This document shows positions 9,379 through 19,701 of a stretch of DNA of 64,000 bases, one piece after another; the stretch's first letter is position 1; every line of letters begins with the position of its first letter. The DNA comes from Salinimicrobium terrae DSM 17865 (GTDB taxonomy: Bacteria > Bacteroidota > Bacteroidia > Flavobacteriales > Flavobacteriaceae), in contig NZ_AUKI01000024.1 of NCBI RefSeq assembly GCF_000424665.1, positions 62,001 through 126,000 on the forward strand. The letters are read 5' to 3'. Under the pieces are notes generated by a model. It did not search any database. It saw only the letters and a program-made list of their open reading frames with translations, and had not been told where the DNA came from. Position numbers and translations under genes: made by a program.

Positions 9379-10316
9379 AATCCGGCTACCTCTGCCTTAG
9401 CTTCATTAAATTCCCTGAGCATATCATGAATAATCTCTGCGGCAGGTTTAATATCACGGATAAGCCCTGAGATCTGGCCTATTTCAAGTTCTCCCTCCTC
9501 AAGATCCCCTTCAAACATTCCTTTTTTAGCTCTTGCTCTTCCTAAAAGTTCAATTAACTGCTCTTTAGAAGGTTGTCTGGAATACAATTCTGTTACCTGC
9601 TCAAAAAAGCGATTTTTAAGCAGTCTTACCGGGGCGAGCTCCTTAAGTGTTAGGACTGTATCTCCTTCTTTGGCTTTCACGACCATTTCCTTAAAATTTG
9701 GATGAGAAGAAGCTTCATCGCTGGCAACGAACCTGCTTCCTACCTGCACGGCATCAGCTCCAAGAACCATAGCAGCAAGCATTCCGCGGCCGGTAGCGAT
9801 TCCGCCGGCGGCTATCAAAGGGATCTTGATCTGTTCCTTTACCATTGGAATGAGCGTAAAGGTCGTGGTTTCATCTCTTCCGTTATGGCCTCCGGCTTCA
9901 AAACCTTCAGCAACAACCGCATCGACTCCTGCTGCTTCAGCCTTTAAAGCAAACTTTACACTGCTTACCACGTGTACTACTTTTATGCCCTTTTTTTGCA
10001 GGTGGGAAGTCCAGGTTTTTGGATTTCCGGCAGAGGTGAAGACGATAGGAACCTTTTCTTCAATGATGATTTCAATGATCTGTTCAAGATTTGGATAAAG
10101 CATGGGTACATTTACGGCAAAGGGAAAAGAAGTTGCTTTTTGGCATTTTTGGATATGCTCGCGCAACACATCCGGATACATAGAACCGGCGCCTATAATA
10201 CCAAGTCCGCCGGAATTACTTACTGCACTGGCAAGTTTCCAGCCACTCGCCCAGATCATGCCAGCCTGGATTATTGGATATTGGATGTTAAAGAGTTGGG
10301 TGATTTTGTTGGTCAT
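9375..10316 (-). CDS. Nitronate monooxygenase (2-nitropropane dioxygenase family)
   Basis: A 313-residue FMN-dependent TIM-barrel enzyme that oxidises alkyl nitronates such as propionate-3-nitronate. Family signatures are Q-A-G-M-I-W-A-S-G near residue 17, S-N-S-G-G-L-G-I-I-G-A-G, E-G-F-E-A-G-G-H-N-G near 140 with the catalytic-type His, and I-A-A-G-G-I-A-T-G-R-G plus G-A-D-A-V-Q-V-G-S-R-F for FMN phosphate binding. It lies downstream of mnmA on the same strand, separated by a hairpin at 10330-10362. Closely related enoyl-ACP reductase FabK is an alternative that I consider less likely. Confidence 0.87.
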   Translation of the reverse strand: MTNKITQLFNIQYPIIQAGMIWASGWKLASAVSNSGGLGIIGAGSMYPDVLREHIQKCQKATSFPFAVNVPMLYPNLEQIIEIIIEEKVPIVFTSAGNPKTWTSHLQKKGIKVVHVVSSVKFALKAEAAGVDAVVAEGFEAGGHNGRDETTTFTLIPMVKEQIKIPLIAAGGIATGRGMLAAMVLGADAVQVGSRFVASDEASSHPNFKEMVVKAKEGDTVLTLKELAPVRLLKNRFFEQVTELYSRQPSKEQLIELLGRARAKKGMFEGDLEEGELEIGQISGLIRDIKPAAEIIHDMLREFNEAKAEVAGF

Positions 10317-10329
10317 AGTTAATATTTAT

Positions 10330-10362
10330 AACCCTAACAGGGTTCTAAACCCTGAAAGGGTT
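10330..10362 (-). terminator. Palindromic hairpin between mnmA and the nitronate monooxygenase
   Basis: Two 15-bp arms (AACCCTAACAGGGTT and AACCCTGAAAGGGTT) are separated by CTA; they pair with two mismatches in the middle of the arms. Each arm is itself nearly palindromic (AACCCT..AGGGTT). It may be a mnmA terminator or a dispersed palindromic element; only a short T stretch follows on the minus strand. Confidence 0.6.
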
Positions 10363-10375
10363 GTTCTTTTGTGAA

Positions 10376-11563
10376 TTAAGAAATAACTCCCGAACCTATT
10401 AACTCATCTTCAATATGCCAGGCCACAAACTGACCTTCAGTAATAGAGGCCTGTAGCTGTTCAAAGACTATATATAAGCCGTTTTCCGTTTGATGTAGCG
10501 TTGCATCCTGTAAAGGTTGGCGGTATCTTATTCTCGCTTTCACCTGCATTTCCTGGTCGGGAGCAAGCTTAAGATCGGGCCGTACCCAGTGAGTTTCATC
10601 GGATGAAACAAAGAGTGCCCGACGGTAGATTCCGGGGTGATCTTTACCCTGTCCTGTGTAGATGACATTTTCTTCCACATCGGTTTCGATTACGAAAAGA
10701 GGCGCGGGTGTTCCGCCTACGGCCAGTCCTTTACGCTGGCCTTTGGTGAAATAATGAGCTCCCTGGTGACGCCCCACTTTTTTTCCTTCTGAAGGATCGT
10801 AAGTGTATTTCTTTGCCAGGAATTCAAGTTTCTCCTGTTTATTCTGAAATTCCTTCGCTTCAGTTTTAAACTTAACTTCAGAAGCCGGGACTTCGACGAT
10901 ATCACCTTCTTTAGGCTGTAGCTTTTGCTGAAGAAATTCGGGAAGTCTTACCTTTCCAATGAAACAGAGCCCCTGGGAATCCTTTTTTTCGGCAGTAATA
11001 AGATTTTGTTCTGCAGCTATTTTCCGCACTTCACTTTTTTGAAGTTCCCCTATAGGGAATAGAGTTTTTGCCAGTTGATCCTGGGAGAGCTGACAAAGGA
11101 AGTAAGACTGATCCTTATTTTTATCTTTTCCTGAAAGCAGGCGATAAACGGTTTCTCCGGCAACTTCTGTTTCTCCTTTTCGGCAGTAATGTCCCGTTGC
11201 CACGTAATCTGCCCCCAGTGAAAGGGCGATCTTCATGAATACATCAAATTTGATTTCACGGTTACAGAGTACATCCGGGTTGGGTGTGCGGCCACGTTCG
11301 TATTCTTTAAACATGTAGTCCACGATTCGTTTCTTATATTCTGCACTTAAGTCGACAGTCTGGAAAGGTATCCCCAGTTTATCGGCCACCAGCATTGCAT
11401 CATTTGAGTCGTCCAGCCAGGGACACTCTTTTGAAATGGTCACACCTTCGTCATGCCAGTTCTTCATAAACAAGCCAATAGCGTCATATCCCTGTTCTTT
11501 TAATATATAGGCCGCTACACTTGAATCTACTCCACCAGATAAACCTACAACTACTCTTTTCAT
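10376..11563 (-). CDS. mnmA: tRNA-specific 2-thiouridylase MnmA
   Basis: A 395-residue cytoplasmic enzyme that thiolates U34 of Lys, Glu and Gln tRNAs. The N-terminal PP-loop G-L-S-G-G-V-D-S-S is at residues 7-15. The catalytic cysteines are Cys100 (in N-P-D-V-L-C-N-R-E) and Cys200 (in D-S-Q-G-L-C-F-I-G). The C-terminal part has the R-Y-R-Q-P region of the beta-barrel domain. The protein is slightly longer than E. coli MnmA because of an insertion around residues 220-260, common in Bacteroidota. The ATG at 11561-11563 is unambiguous. Confidence 0.97.
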   Translation of the reverse strand: MKRVVVGLSGGVDSSVAAYILKEQGYDAIGLFMKNWHDEGVTISKECPWLDDSNDAMLVADKLGIPFQTVDLSAEYKKRIVDYMFKEYERGRTPNPDVLCNREIKFDVFMKIALSLGADYVATGHYCRKGETEVAGETVYRLLSGKDKNKDQSYFLCQLSQDQLAKTLFPIGELQKSEVRKIAAEQNLITAEKKDSQGLCFIGKVRLPEFLQQKLQPKEGDIVEVPASEVKFKTEAKEFQNKQEKLEFLAKKYTYDPSEGKKVGRHQGAHYFTKGQRKGLAVGGTPAPLFVIETDVEENVIYTGQGKDHPGIYRRALFVSSDETHWVRPDLKLAPDQEMQVKARIRYRQPLQDATLHQTENGLYIVFEQLQASITEGQFVAWHIEDELIGSGVIS

Positions 11564-11601
11564 AATCTTTCTCCTGCCTTGTAAAGGCCTAAAATGAGGC
11601 G

Positions 11602-11609
11602 CAAAAATA
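11602..11609 (-). promoter_or_regulatory. -7 promoter element of mnmA
   Basis: On the minus strand the sequence reads TATTTTTG, matching TAnnTTTG, 38 bp before the mnmA ATG. No convincing -33 TTG is present at the usual distance. Confidence 0.45.
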
Positions 11610-11669
11610 CAGAAAATTTGTCACTTTTTGCAGGTTGGAGGTACAGGCCCGATGTCCCTAAATAGGAAA

Positions 11670-11689
11670 GGGTGGCCAAAATGCCACCC
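11670..11689 (-). terminator. Rho-independent terminator after the lipocalin-like gene
   Basis: Stem GGGTGGC/GCCACCC with a 6-nt loop lies 24 bp after the stop of the minus-strand lipocalin-like gene. The T-run following it on the minus strand is short, so it is moderate in quality. Confidence 0.65.
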
Positions 11690-11712
11690 TCTTAATCTTT
11701 ACAGAAAAAAAT

Positions 11713-12129
11713 TTATTGTCTCTCCAGAGTAAAAGTTGCCGGGATAGCTATTCCTTCGATCATGAGTTCTGTAGTGTAGGTGAACTTGTTTGAACTTCCA
11801 AAAGCTACAGTTCCTTCTGATTCTCCAAGCAATCCGAGATCGATAGCATATTGACCATCTCCCAAATTTTCCCATGTTCCCGTAGCAGAACTTGCCTGGC
11901 AATCGTTTTGTTGGAAATAAAACGTGGAATTCAGTGTATTATCTTCATTAAATGTTATTGTTGACATTTGATTGTCGCATTGGTTAGGATCAACAGGAGC
12001 AATACTCTCTATTGCAGTTACCTGCCAGGTGCCAACAATGGAAGTTTCAATTGCTTCGTCATCATCCTCACTACAGGAGGCAAAAAGGAATAGCCCTAAA
12101 GCGGCTAGTAAAAAAAGGTACTTTTTCAT
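11713..12129 (-). CDS. Lipocalin-like lipoprotein
   Basis: A 138-residue small lipoprotein. The N-terminus MKKYLFLLAALGLFLFASC has a lipobox with Cys19, followed by an acidic S-E-D-D-D-E linker as in surface-exposed Bacteroidota lipoproteins. The body begins S-I-V-G-T-W-Q-V-T and continues as alternating strands, matching the lipocalin-like family (DUF4923/DUF5004 type). An in-frame ATG 11 codons upstream would bury the signal peptide, so the start at 12129 is chosen. Its ligand is unknown. It is followed by a hairpin terminator at 11670. Confidence 0.75.
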   Translation of the reverse strand: MKKYLFLLAALGLFLFASCSEDDDEAIETSIVGTWQVTAIESIAPVDPNQCDNQMSTITFNEDNTLNSTFYFQQNDCQASSATGTWENLGDGQYAIDLGLLGESEGTVAFGSSNKFTYTTELMIEGIAIPATFTLERQ

Positions 12130-12185
12130 ATTTTTTCTTTTTAATTCAAGTAAATATATCAAATATAAAACCGAAAGGAGAAATG

Positions 12186-12863
12186 CTAAAAATCTTTTTC
12201 CTCTGTGAACTCTCCGTTTTCGTAGTATAGCCAGGTACCGTGGTGCTTATCGTTGCGATAGACCCCCTCACTCATAAGTAGTCCCTGGCCATTAAAGAAT
12301 TTTGCAGGACCGTGCAATTCGCCACTTTTATAGGTTAGATCTTCAAGAACAATCCCCTTAACCGAAAACAGCTTACGGGAACCATGTAACTCGCCATTCA
12401 TATAAGTAGCTTCTTCGGCCAGTTGTCCTTTATCATAATAGATCTTTTTTGGACCGTGTAATTTTCCGTTCTTATAATTTTCGGTCATCATAACTTGATC
12501 TGAATCTTTATGGTAATAGGTCCAGAGACCAGTTCGTTCCCGGTCGTACATTTCTCCCTCACTTATTACCTTGCCGTTCTGGGAAAGATATTTTGCCACG
12601 ATTCTTCCGGTAGAAGGATCAAAGTCCATGATGGCTACTGGTTGTTTTAATCCCTCCTGGTAATATTTAAACAAACCAGTTCTTTTTCCATGGTGAAATT
12701 GGCCCTCATATTTGAGCTGGGTCTTCTTGTTATCGAAAAACTCTTTCCAGTATCCGTGTTTTTGACCCTCTATATCAACGGAATTTAGCTTTTCCTGCCC
12801 CCAAAGAGGTATTGTCTGGAGAATTAAAACACATATGATTATCCAAATATTAGATCGATTCAT
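12186..12863 (-). CDS. Secreted MORN-repeat (YwqK-like) protein
   Basis: A 225-residue protein with an N-terminal signal peptide (residues 1-22, ending L-W-G-Q) and about seven MORN-like repeats of the form G-x-x-x-G-x-W-x-x-Y or G-E-L-H-G-x-x-K-x-(Y/F), from residue 36 to the end. Databases often call such proteins YwqK-family antitoxin, but no toxin partner is visible here. MORN-2 repeats usually mediate membrane or protein contacts. It is divergent from the fasciclin gene and upstream of the lipocalin-like gene on the same strand. Confidence 0.8.
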   Translation of the reverse strand: MNRSNIWIIICVLILQTIPLWGQEKLNSVDIEGQKHGYWKEFFDNKKTQLKYEGQFHHGKRTGLFKYYQEGLKQPVAIMDFDPSTGRIVAKYLSQNGKVISEGEMYDRERTGLWTYYHKDSDQVMMTENYKNGKLHGPKKIYYDKGQLAEEATYMNGELHGSRKLFSVKGIVLEDLTYKSGELHGPAKFFNGQGLLMSEGVYRNDKHHGTWLYYENGEFTEEKDF

Positions 12864-12916
12864 TTTGTTTAAAATAAATTAACTAAACTTAAACACATTT
12901 ATATATCCTATTCATT

Positions 12917-12924
12917 TAACTTTG
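12917..12924 (+). promoter_or_regulatory. -7 promoter element of the fasciclin gene
   Basis: TAACTTTG matches TAnnTTTG and lies 23 bp before the ATG at 12948, giving a leader of about 18 nt. The -33 region is only weakly defined. Confidence 0.5.
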
Positions 12925-12947
12925 ATGTATAACAAAAATTGAAAAAG

Positions 12948-13919
12948 ATGAAACATTTATCAAAATTAAACAAAATAGCAGCAGGCTTATTTTTTCTGCT
13001 TGCTTTTACCGCTTGCAGCGACGATGATGAAGCTACTCCACCGGTTGTGGAAACAAATACAATAGCCGAATTTGTTGCATCAAATGAAAATTATTCCTCT
13101 CTTGAGGCAGCACTTGAGGTTACCGGTCTAACTTCAACGCTAGATGGAACAGAAAATTATACAGTCTTTGCACCCGACAACGATGCGTTTGCTACTTTTC
13201 TAACAGATAATGGATTTTCTTCACTTTCTGAAGTTCCTGTAGCAGTGCTTACCCAATTATTGTTAAACCATGTGCAAATGGGCGAAATCATGGCAGCCGA
13301 TCTTTCCACGGGATATATTGAAAGCATGGCTACAGGAAGTGCTTCCGAAGAGCCCCTGTCCATGTACATAAATACAGAGGGTGGAGTAATGATAAACGGA
13401 GTAGCGACTGTTACTTCGGCAAATATCGAAGTTGACAATGGAATCATCCATGCGGTAGATGAAGTGATCGGGTTGCCATCTATTGTAACATTCGCCCTGG
13501 CCGATCCAACTTTTAATACACTTGTTGCAGCTCTTACCAGGGAAGATGACTTTACTTTTGTAAATACCCTGATGCAGACCGATGCTCCGGCTCCTTTCAC
13601 TGTTTTTGCGCCTACCAATGAAGCTTTTGCTTCTCTACTGGAGGAGCTTGGTATGAGTTCTCTTGAAGATATTCCTACAGATTTGTTGGCTTCTGTTTTA
13701 AGCTATCATGTGGTAACCGAAGCGAATGTGTTGTCGACTGCACTTACAGATGATATGGAAGTCTCAACCCTTGCCGGAGAATCTTTTACTATTAATCTGG
13801 AGAATGGAGCAATGATCACCGATGCAAACGGTAGAATGGCAGAAATTATAGTAGTAGATGTGCAGGCCAACAATGGTGTTATTCATGTAATTGACACTGT
13901 TCTTTTACCTGCAATGTAG
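12948..13919 (+). CDS. Lipoprotein with two fasciclin (FAS1) domains
   Basis: A 323-residue lipoprotein: signal sequence with lipobox L-A-F-T-A-C (Cys about residue 23), an acidic S-D-D-D-E-A linker, then two FAS1 domains at about 38-175 and 180-323. Each has the F1 (T-V-F-A-P-D/T-N-x-A-F) and H2-type (G-x-I-H-x-(V/I)-D) motifs. FAS1 domains mediate adhesion to matrix or polysaccharide. A TTG three codons upstream is in frame, but the ATG at 12948 is preferred because the signal peptide starts there. It is followed by a perfect palindromic terminator. Confidence 0.92.
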   Translation: MKHLSKLNKIAAGLFFLLAFTACSDDDEATPPVVETNTIAEFVASNENYSSLEAALEVTGLTSTLDGTENYTVFAPDNDAFATFLTDNGFSSLSEVPVAVLTQLLLNHVQMGEIMAADLSTGYIESMATGSASEEPLSMYINTEGGVMINGVATVTSANIEVDNGIIHAVDEVIGLPSIVTFALADPTFNTLVAALTREDDFTFVNTLMQTDAPAPFTVFAPTNEAFASLLEELGMSSLEDIPTDLLASVLSYHVVTEANVLSTALTDDMEVSTLAGESFTINLENGAMITDANGRMAEIIVVDVQANNGVIHVIDTVLLPAM

Positions 13920-13946
13920 TTTTAGTTAATAGTGATTGGTTAATGC

Positions 13947-13976
13947 AGAAGAGCCCGGAATATTCCGGGCTCTTCT
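13947..13976. terminator. Perfect 30-bp palindrome, bidirectional terminator
   Basis: Two 15-nt arms starting AGAAGAGCCCGG form an uninterrupted palindrome centred at 13961/13962, between the convergent fasciclin and yidC genes. T-rich sequence follows on the plus strand (CTATTTTTG), so it can terminate the fasciclin gene and probably also yidC. Confidence 0.85.
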
Positions 13977-13998
13977 ATTTTTGTACAAAATTTAGAAA

Positions 13999-15840
13999 TT
14001 ATTTCTTGCCTTTCTTTTGTTGCTGTTCGGCCTGCTCCATCATTTCCTGCATCTTGCGTGCAAATTTTCCTTGTTTCTTTGGCTTCTTCTTATTTTCCTG
14101 AATTCTTGCATGTATCTTGTCCTCATCCAGAATAAAGTGTTTAATGACAAGCATGATACCAATTGTAATAAGATTTGAAACTAAATAGTACAGAGATAAT
14201 CCACTCGCAAAGTTGTTGAAGAAGATCAACATGAAGAGCGGGGATAAATACATAATAAATTTCATATTCGGCATTCCCGGCTGCTGCATGTTCTGCATGC
14301 TCTGCCCCGTGGTCATCATCATATAGATAAAAATAGCGATAGAAGCGAGGATCGGGAACAAACTCACGTGGTCTCCGTAGAATGGAATATAAAAAGGTAA
14401 CTCGGCTATGGTGTCATAACTCGAAAGGTCATCGGCCCATAAGAAGTCCTTTTGTCTTAGCTGAAAGGCACTTGGGAAAAACATGAATAAAGCATAAAAT
14501 ACGGGCATTTGCATTAACGCAGGAAGACATCCGCTCATGGGACTGGCGCCTGCCTTGCTGTACAGCTTCATGGTTTCCTGCTGCTTTTTCATAGGATTGT
14601 CCTTATACTTCTCGTTGAGTTCGTTAATCTCAGGGCGAAGTACTTTCATCTTGGCCTGTGATAAATACTGTTTGTATTGAACAGGAGAAAGAACAAGTTT
14701 GATCGCGATGGTCATTACAATAATAGCGATCCCATACCCCATGTAATTGGTGATAAAGGAGAAGAATGGGATGAAAAGATACTTATTGATCCAGCCGAAA
14801 ATTCCCCAGCCCAGTGGCAGAATCTCATCAAGGTTCCTGTCATAATTGTTCAGGATTTGATAATCACTCGGTCCGTAATACCAGTTCATATTGTAATTAA
14901 GCTCCCCACCTTCAAGCTGTAACGGGAGGGTGGAAGCAAAAGCTTTTGTGTAAAGAGTGTCTACTTCCTCATCTTCTACAAGATCTTCAGACTTAAATTT
15001 TCCTGTCTCAAAAGGAGTATCGGTAAGAAGTATTGAGGTAAAGAAATGTTGCTTATAAGCCACATAAGAAATGTCAATATCTTCATCTTCTCCATCGGTT
15101 ACGTAGTCAACGCTCCCGTCATCATATTCATACTTTAACTCAGTGTAACGGTTTCCATAAGAAATACTCTTGGCATGACGATAACCCTTTAATTTCCAGT
15201 CGAGAGTGATTGGAGCCGAGGAACTAAATACATCATTAAGACCTTGTGAGCGAACGCTAAAATCTATCATGTAATCCCCCGGTTTCAGGACATACCGGTA
15301 TTCCAGGAACTCGTCTGGAGATACCTTTAATTTCATGGAGACAATAGTATTCTCTCCACTTTCGGTCACAGTAGGCTCAAAATAAAGATCTTTTGTATTT
15401 AAAACCCGGCCATCATTTGTTGTAAAGTTGAGGTTGAAAGACGCATTGTTATCTTTAATAAGATAAACCGGAATGGAATCAAAGGTCTTATAGTTCTTCA
15501 TCTTTGCTTCTGAAAGATATCCGCCTTTGTTGGAAAATTCCAGGGCAAGAACATCATTTTCAACCGAAGTTTTATTTTCTGTAGCCGAAGGTAATGTAGC
15601 CGAATAACCAAATGCACCTAATCTGCTTGCCGCGCGGGCAACTGCAGCAGAATCTGCTTCCTGGAATGCTTCGGGTTGTACCACGTCTTGTTGGTCATCT
15701 GGTGTTACAACAACTTCATCATTGGCCGGTACTTCAACTACTTCGGGAGCCGATGGGTTCATGTACAACATCCACAACAGGATACCTCCTATTAAAAGGA
15801 ATCCAATAAGGGAATTGATGTCTAATTTTTTTTCTTCCAT
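13999..15840 (-). CDS. yidC: Membrane protein insertase YidC
   Basis: A 613-residue inner-membrane insertase that works with or without SecYEG. A first transmembrane helix (~residues 12-28) is followed by a large periplasmic beta domain (~60-330), then the conserved five-helix YidC/Oxa1 core from ~355 containing S-P-V-Q-Y-K-Q-Y-L-S, M-K-K-Q-Q-E-T-M-K-L-Y and G-C-L-P-A-L-M-Q-M-P-V. The C-terminal tail is highly basic (K-K-P-K-K-Q-G-K-F-A-R-K), typical of ribosome contact. It lies downstream of pyrG on the same strand with 65 bp between them, so the two may be co-transcribed. Confidence 0.97.
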   Translation of the reverse strand: MEEKKLDINSLIGFLLIGGILLWMLYMNPSAPEVVEVPANDEVVVTPDDQQDVVQPEAFQEADSAAVARAASRLGAFGYSATLPSATENKTSVENDVLALEFSNKGGYLSEAKMKNYKTFDSIPVYLIKDNNASFNLNFTTNDGRVLNTKDLYFEPTVTESGENTIVSMKLKVSPDEFLEYRYVLKPGDYMIDFSVRSQGLNDVFSSSAPITLDWKLKGYRHAKSISYGNRYTELKYEYDDGSVDYVTDGEDEDIDISYVAYKQHFFTSILLTDTPFETGKFKSEDLVEDEEVDTLYTKAFASTLPLQLEGGELNYNMNWYYGPSDYQILNNYDRNLDEILPLGWGIFGWINKYLFIPFFSFITNYMGYGIAIIVMTIAIKLVLSPVQYKQYLSQAKMKVLRPEINELNEKYKDNPMKKQQETMKLYSKAGASPMSGCLPALMQMPVFYALFMFFPSAFQLRQKDFLWADDLSSYDTIAELPFYIPFYGDHVSLFPILASIAIFIYMMMTTGQSMQNMQQPGMPNMKFIMYLSPLFMLIFFNNFASGLSLYYLVSNLITIGIMLVIKHFILDEDKIHARIQENKKKPKKQGKFARKMQEMMEQAEQQQKKGKK

Positions 15841-15905
15841 TCTAAATTTTAATAATCGCGGAATTATCCGCCTTCAGGTTTAGGCAAAATCGTAGCCAAG
15901 TAAAT

Positions 15906-17567
<1,662 letters not shown>

Positions 17568-17678
17568 TTATTCAGGGCGCTAAATTACAAAGAAGAAAAG
17601 AAAAAGAAACCATTTGCAGAAGAATATGTTAGCAAAACTTTAAGGGTTTGAGGGCCTTCAGAAAGGTAGTAAAATCAA

Positions 17679-17912
17679 CTAACGGGGATATTTTCTTCTA
17701 ATCGTCCTAAGAATGTCTTCCATGCCGTTAACCTTTAGATCCAGCACCTGTTGAAGTTGATCTCCTGTCTTTCCCTTCGGAAATCCCTTCTGTCTAAACC
17801 AAACCAGGTAAAATTCAGGTAGTTCTGAAAGGTAGCGGCCTTTATATTTACCAAAATGCATTTTCGCATGGGCGAGGTCTAGTAGGGCTTTATGATCGGG
17901 TTTAAGATCCAT
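17679..17912 (-). CDS. DUF3820 family protein
   Basis: A 77-residue protein matching the DUF3820 family by M-P-F/M-H-F-G-K-Y-K-G-x-x-L-x-x-L-P-x-x-Y-L-x-W-F pattern at residues 17-42, then a helical C-terminus. Members elsewhere are annotated as putative quorum-sensing-regulated virulence factors or fused to exonucleases; the actual function is unknown. It is small but has a strong family match and a clean ATG. Confidence 0.8.
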   Translation of the reverse strand: MDLKPDHKALLDLAHAKMHFGKYKGRYLSELPEFYLVWFRQKGFPKGKTGDQLQQVLDLKVNGMEDILRTIRRKYPR

Positions 17913-18070
17913 GGGGCTAAGGTCTCAAAAATGGCAAAAAAGAAAGAGATTTTTCTGAAGTATTTCTGGCATAGACTTCCGGCGTAAAAAGGTTAAAATC
18001 TTGATAATTGGAACCGGCATTTCGGGCTGTTAATGACCTTTTCAGTATTTTCAGCTAAACTTCTTAGGAA

Positions 18071-19600
18071 ATGGCAGTAATAGGATCAATTATAAAAGGA
18101 CTCATACAGGCACGGGATGCCGTAACTTCTCAACCGCAACCTAATGAAGCCCAGGTTGACGTGCTAAAAGGCTTGCTTCAAAAAGCAAAAGACACAGCTT
18201 TTGGAAAATACTACAAATTTGATGAGATTCTTGAGGCAAACGATATAAAGACAGAATTTGCCTCCAGGATTCCCATTTTTGACTATAATAAAATCAATGA
18301 AGAGTGGTGGAGCAGGATGCACGAAGGGGAAGAGGACATAACCTGGCCCGGAAAACCTCCTTATTTTGCTCTAAGCTCTGGAACTACAGGGAAATCGAGT
18401 AAAAGAATTCCCGTAACCGAAGACATGGTGGAAGCCATTCGCCAAACCGGAATAAAGCAGGTTGGTTCCCTGGCAAATTATGATCTCCCTTCAGACTTTT
18501 TCCAAAAAGAGATCATGATGCTGGGAAGTTCTACAGATCTTAATAAGGTTGAAGACCATGAGGAAGGGGAAATAAGCGGGATTAGTGCCAGTAATATTCC
18601 TTTTTGGTTCCGGAATTTCTATAAACCCGGAGTGGAAATTTCTGAAATAGAAGATTGGGATGAGCGGGTTTTGGAGATCGCTAAAGAGGCAAAGAACTGG
18701 GATATTGGTGCAATGTCCGGTATTCCTTCATGGACCGAATTGATGATCAAAAAAATTTTAGAGTACCACGATGTCAAAAATATTCATGAGATCTGGCCAA
18801 ACCTGTTGGTTTATACCACGGGAGGAGTGGCTTTTGAACCTTATGAAAAAGCTTTTGAAAAGCTGGTCGCTAAACCCCTGGAGGTGATTGATACTTATCT
18901 GGCTTCTGAAGGTTTTATGGCTTTCCAGGCGCGTCCCGAAACCCGTTCCATGCAGCTGGTAGTCGACAATGGGATCTATTTTGAATTTGTTCCTTTTAAA
19001 CCTGAATTTATTACAGAGGATGGATCTGTAAAACCTGACGCACCTGTCTTGCCTTTGGAAAAAGTTGAACCCGAGAAGGATTATGTGCTTCTAATAAGTA
19101 CAGTTTCAGGAGCGTGGCGCTATGTTATTGGAGATACAGTAAAATTTACCGATGTTGAGCGCCTGGAGATTAGGATAACTGGGAGGACGAAGTTTTTCCT
19201 CAATGTGGTGGGATCTCAGCTGTCTGTTAATAAGATGAATGAGGCCATAAAAGAAATGGAACAAAAATTCGATATTACAATTCCCGAATTTACTGTGGCA
19301 GCGGTAAAAAAAGATGGTGAATATATCCACAAGTGGTATTTGGGAACCGAAGGAAAAGTTGATGAAAAGAAACTGGCAGAATCACTTGACAAAGCCTTAC
19401 AGGAATCCAACAAGAATTATGGTGTGGCCCGAAGTAAAGCATTAAAAGGGGTAGAAGTGGTTATGGTGGACCCAGAAATTTTTACCGAATGGAGCGCCTC
19501 CAATAAAAAGAAAGGCGGACAGGTAAAAATGGAAAAGGTCATGAAAGAAGAAAAGTTCGCAGAATGGGAAAAATTTGTTGAGTCAGGGAAAAGTGAATGA
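18071..19600 (+). CDS. GH3-family acyl-adenylating protein
   Basis: A 509-residue homologue of plant GH3 (auxin-responsive) proteins, ANL-superfamily enzymes that adenylate a carboxylate and join it to an amino acid. The ATP-binding loop is S-S-G-T-T-G-K-S-S-K at about residue 106; Y-T-T-G-G-V-A-F-E-P-Y and A-S-E-G-F-M-A-F lie in the middle, and the hinge D-(T/V)-x-x-F near Y-V-I-G-D-T-V-K-F-T precedes the mobile C-terminal domain. Bacteroidota members are common but their substrates are unknown. It is monocistronic, and a dispersed repeat follows the stop. Confidence 0.85.
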   Translation: MAVIGSIIKGLIQARDAVTSQPQPNEAQVDVLKGLLQKAKDTAFGKYYKFDEILEANDIKTEFASRIPIFDYNKINEEWWSRMHEGEEDITWPGKPPYFALSSGTTGKSSKRIPVTEDMVEAIRQTGIKQVGSLANYDLPSDFFQKEIMMLGSSTDLNKVEDHEEGEISGISASNIPFWFRNFYKPGVEISEIEDWDERVLEIAKEAKNWDIGAMSGIPSWTELMIKKILEYHDVKNIHEIWPNLLVYTTGGVAFEPYEKAFEKLVAKPLEVIDTYLASEGFMAFQARPETRSMQLVVDNGIYFEFVPFKPEFITEDGSVKPDAPVLPLEKVEPEKDYVLLISTVSGAWRYVIGDTVKFTDVERLEIRITGRTKFFLNVVGSQLSVNKMNEAIKEMEQKFDITIPEFTVAAVKKDGEYIHKWYLGTEGKVDEKKLAESLDKALQESNKNYGVARSKALKGVEVVMVDPEIFTEWSASNKKKGGQVKMEKVMKEEKFAEWEKFVESGKSE

Positions 19601-19622
19601 TTATCAACCCCTATATCCGGAA

Positions 19623-19657
19623 AAAGAGCTGAGATCGCTGCACTTTTAGAATCACGA
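19623..19657 (+). repeat. Dispersed intergenic repeat, copy 2
   Basis: Contains AAGAGCTGAGATCGCTGCAC followed by TTTTAGAATCA, matching the left half of copies at 3760 and 58797. It lies 23 bp after the GH3 stop, in the gene sense; the right half has diverged. Confidence 0.55.
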
Positions 19658-19701
19658 AAGATTCAAAATTCATCATAAAGTGTTCACACTATTCTTTAAT
19701 T

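Noticed and set aside
12186-12863. Reading the MORN protein as the antitoxin of a toxin-antitoxin system
   Set aside because: The YwqK name is a database label; the protein is secreted and no toxin gene is adjacent.
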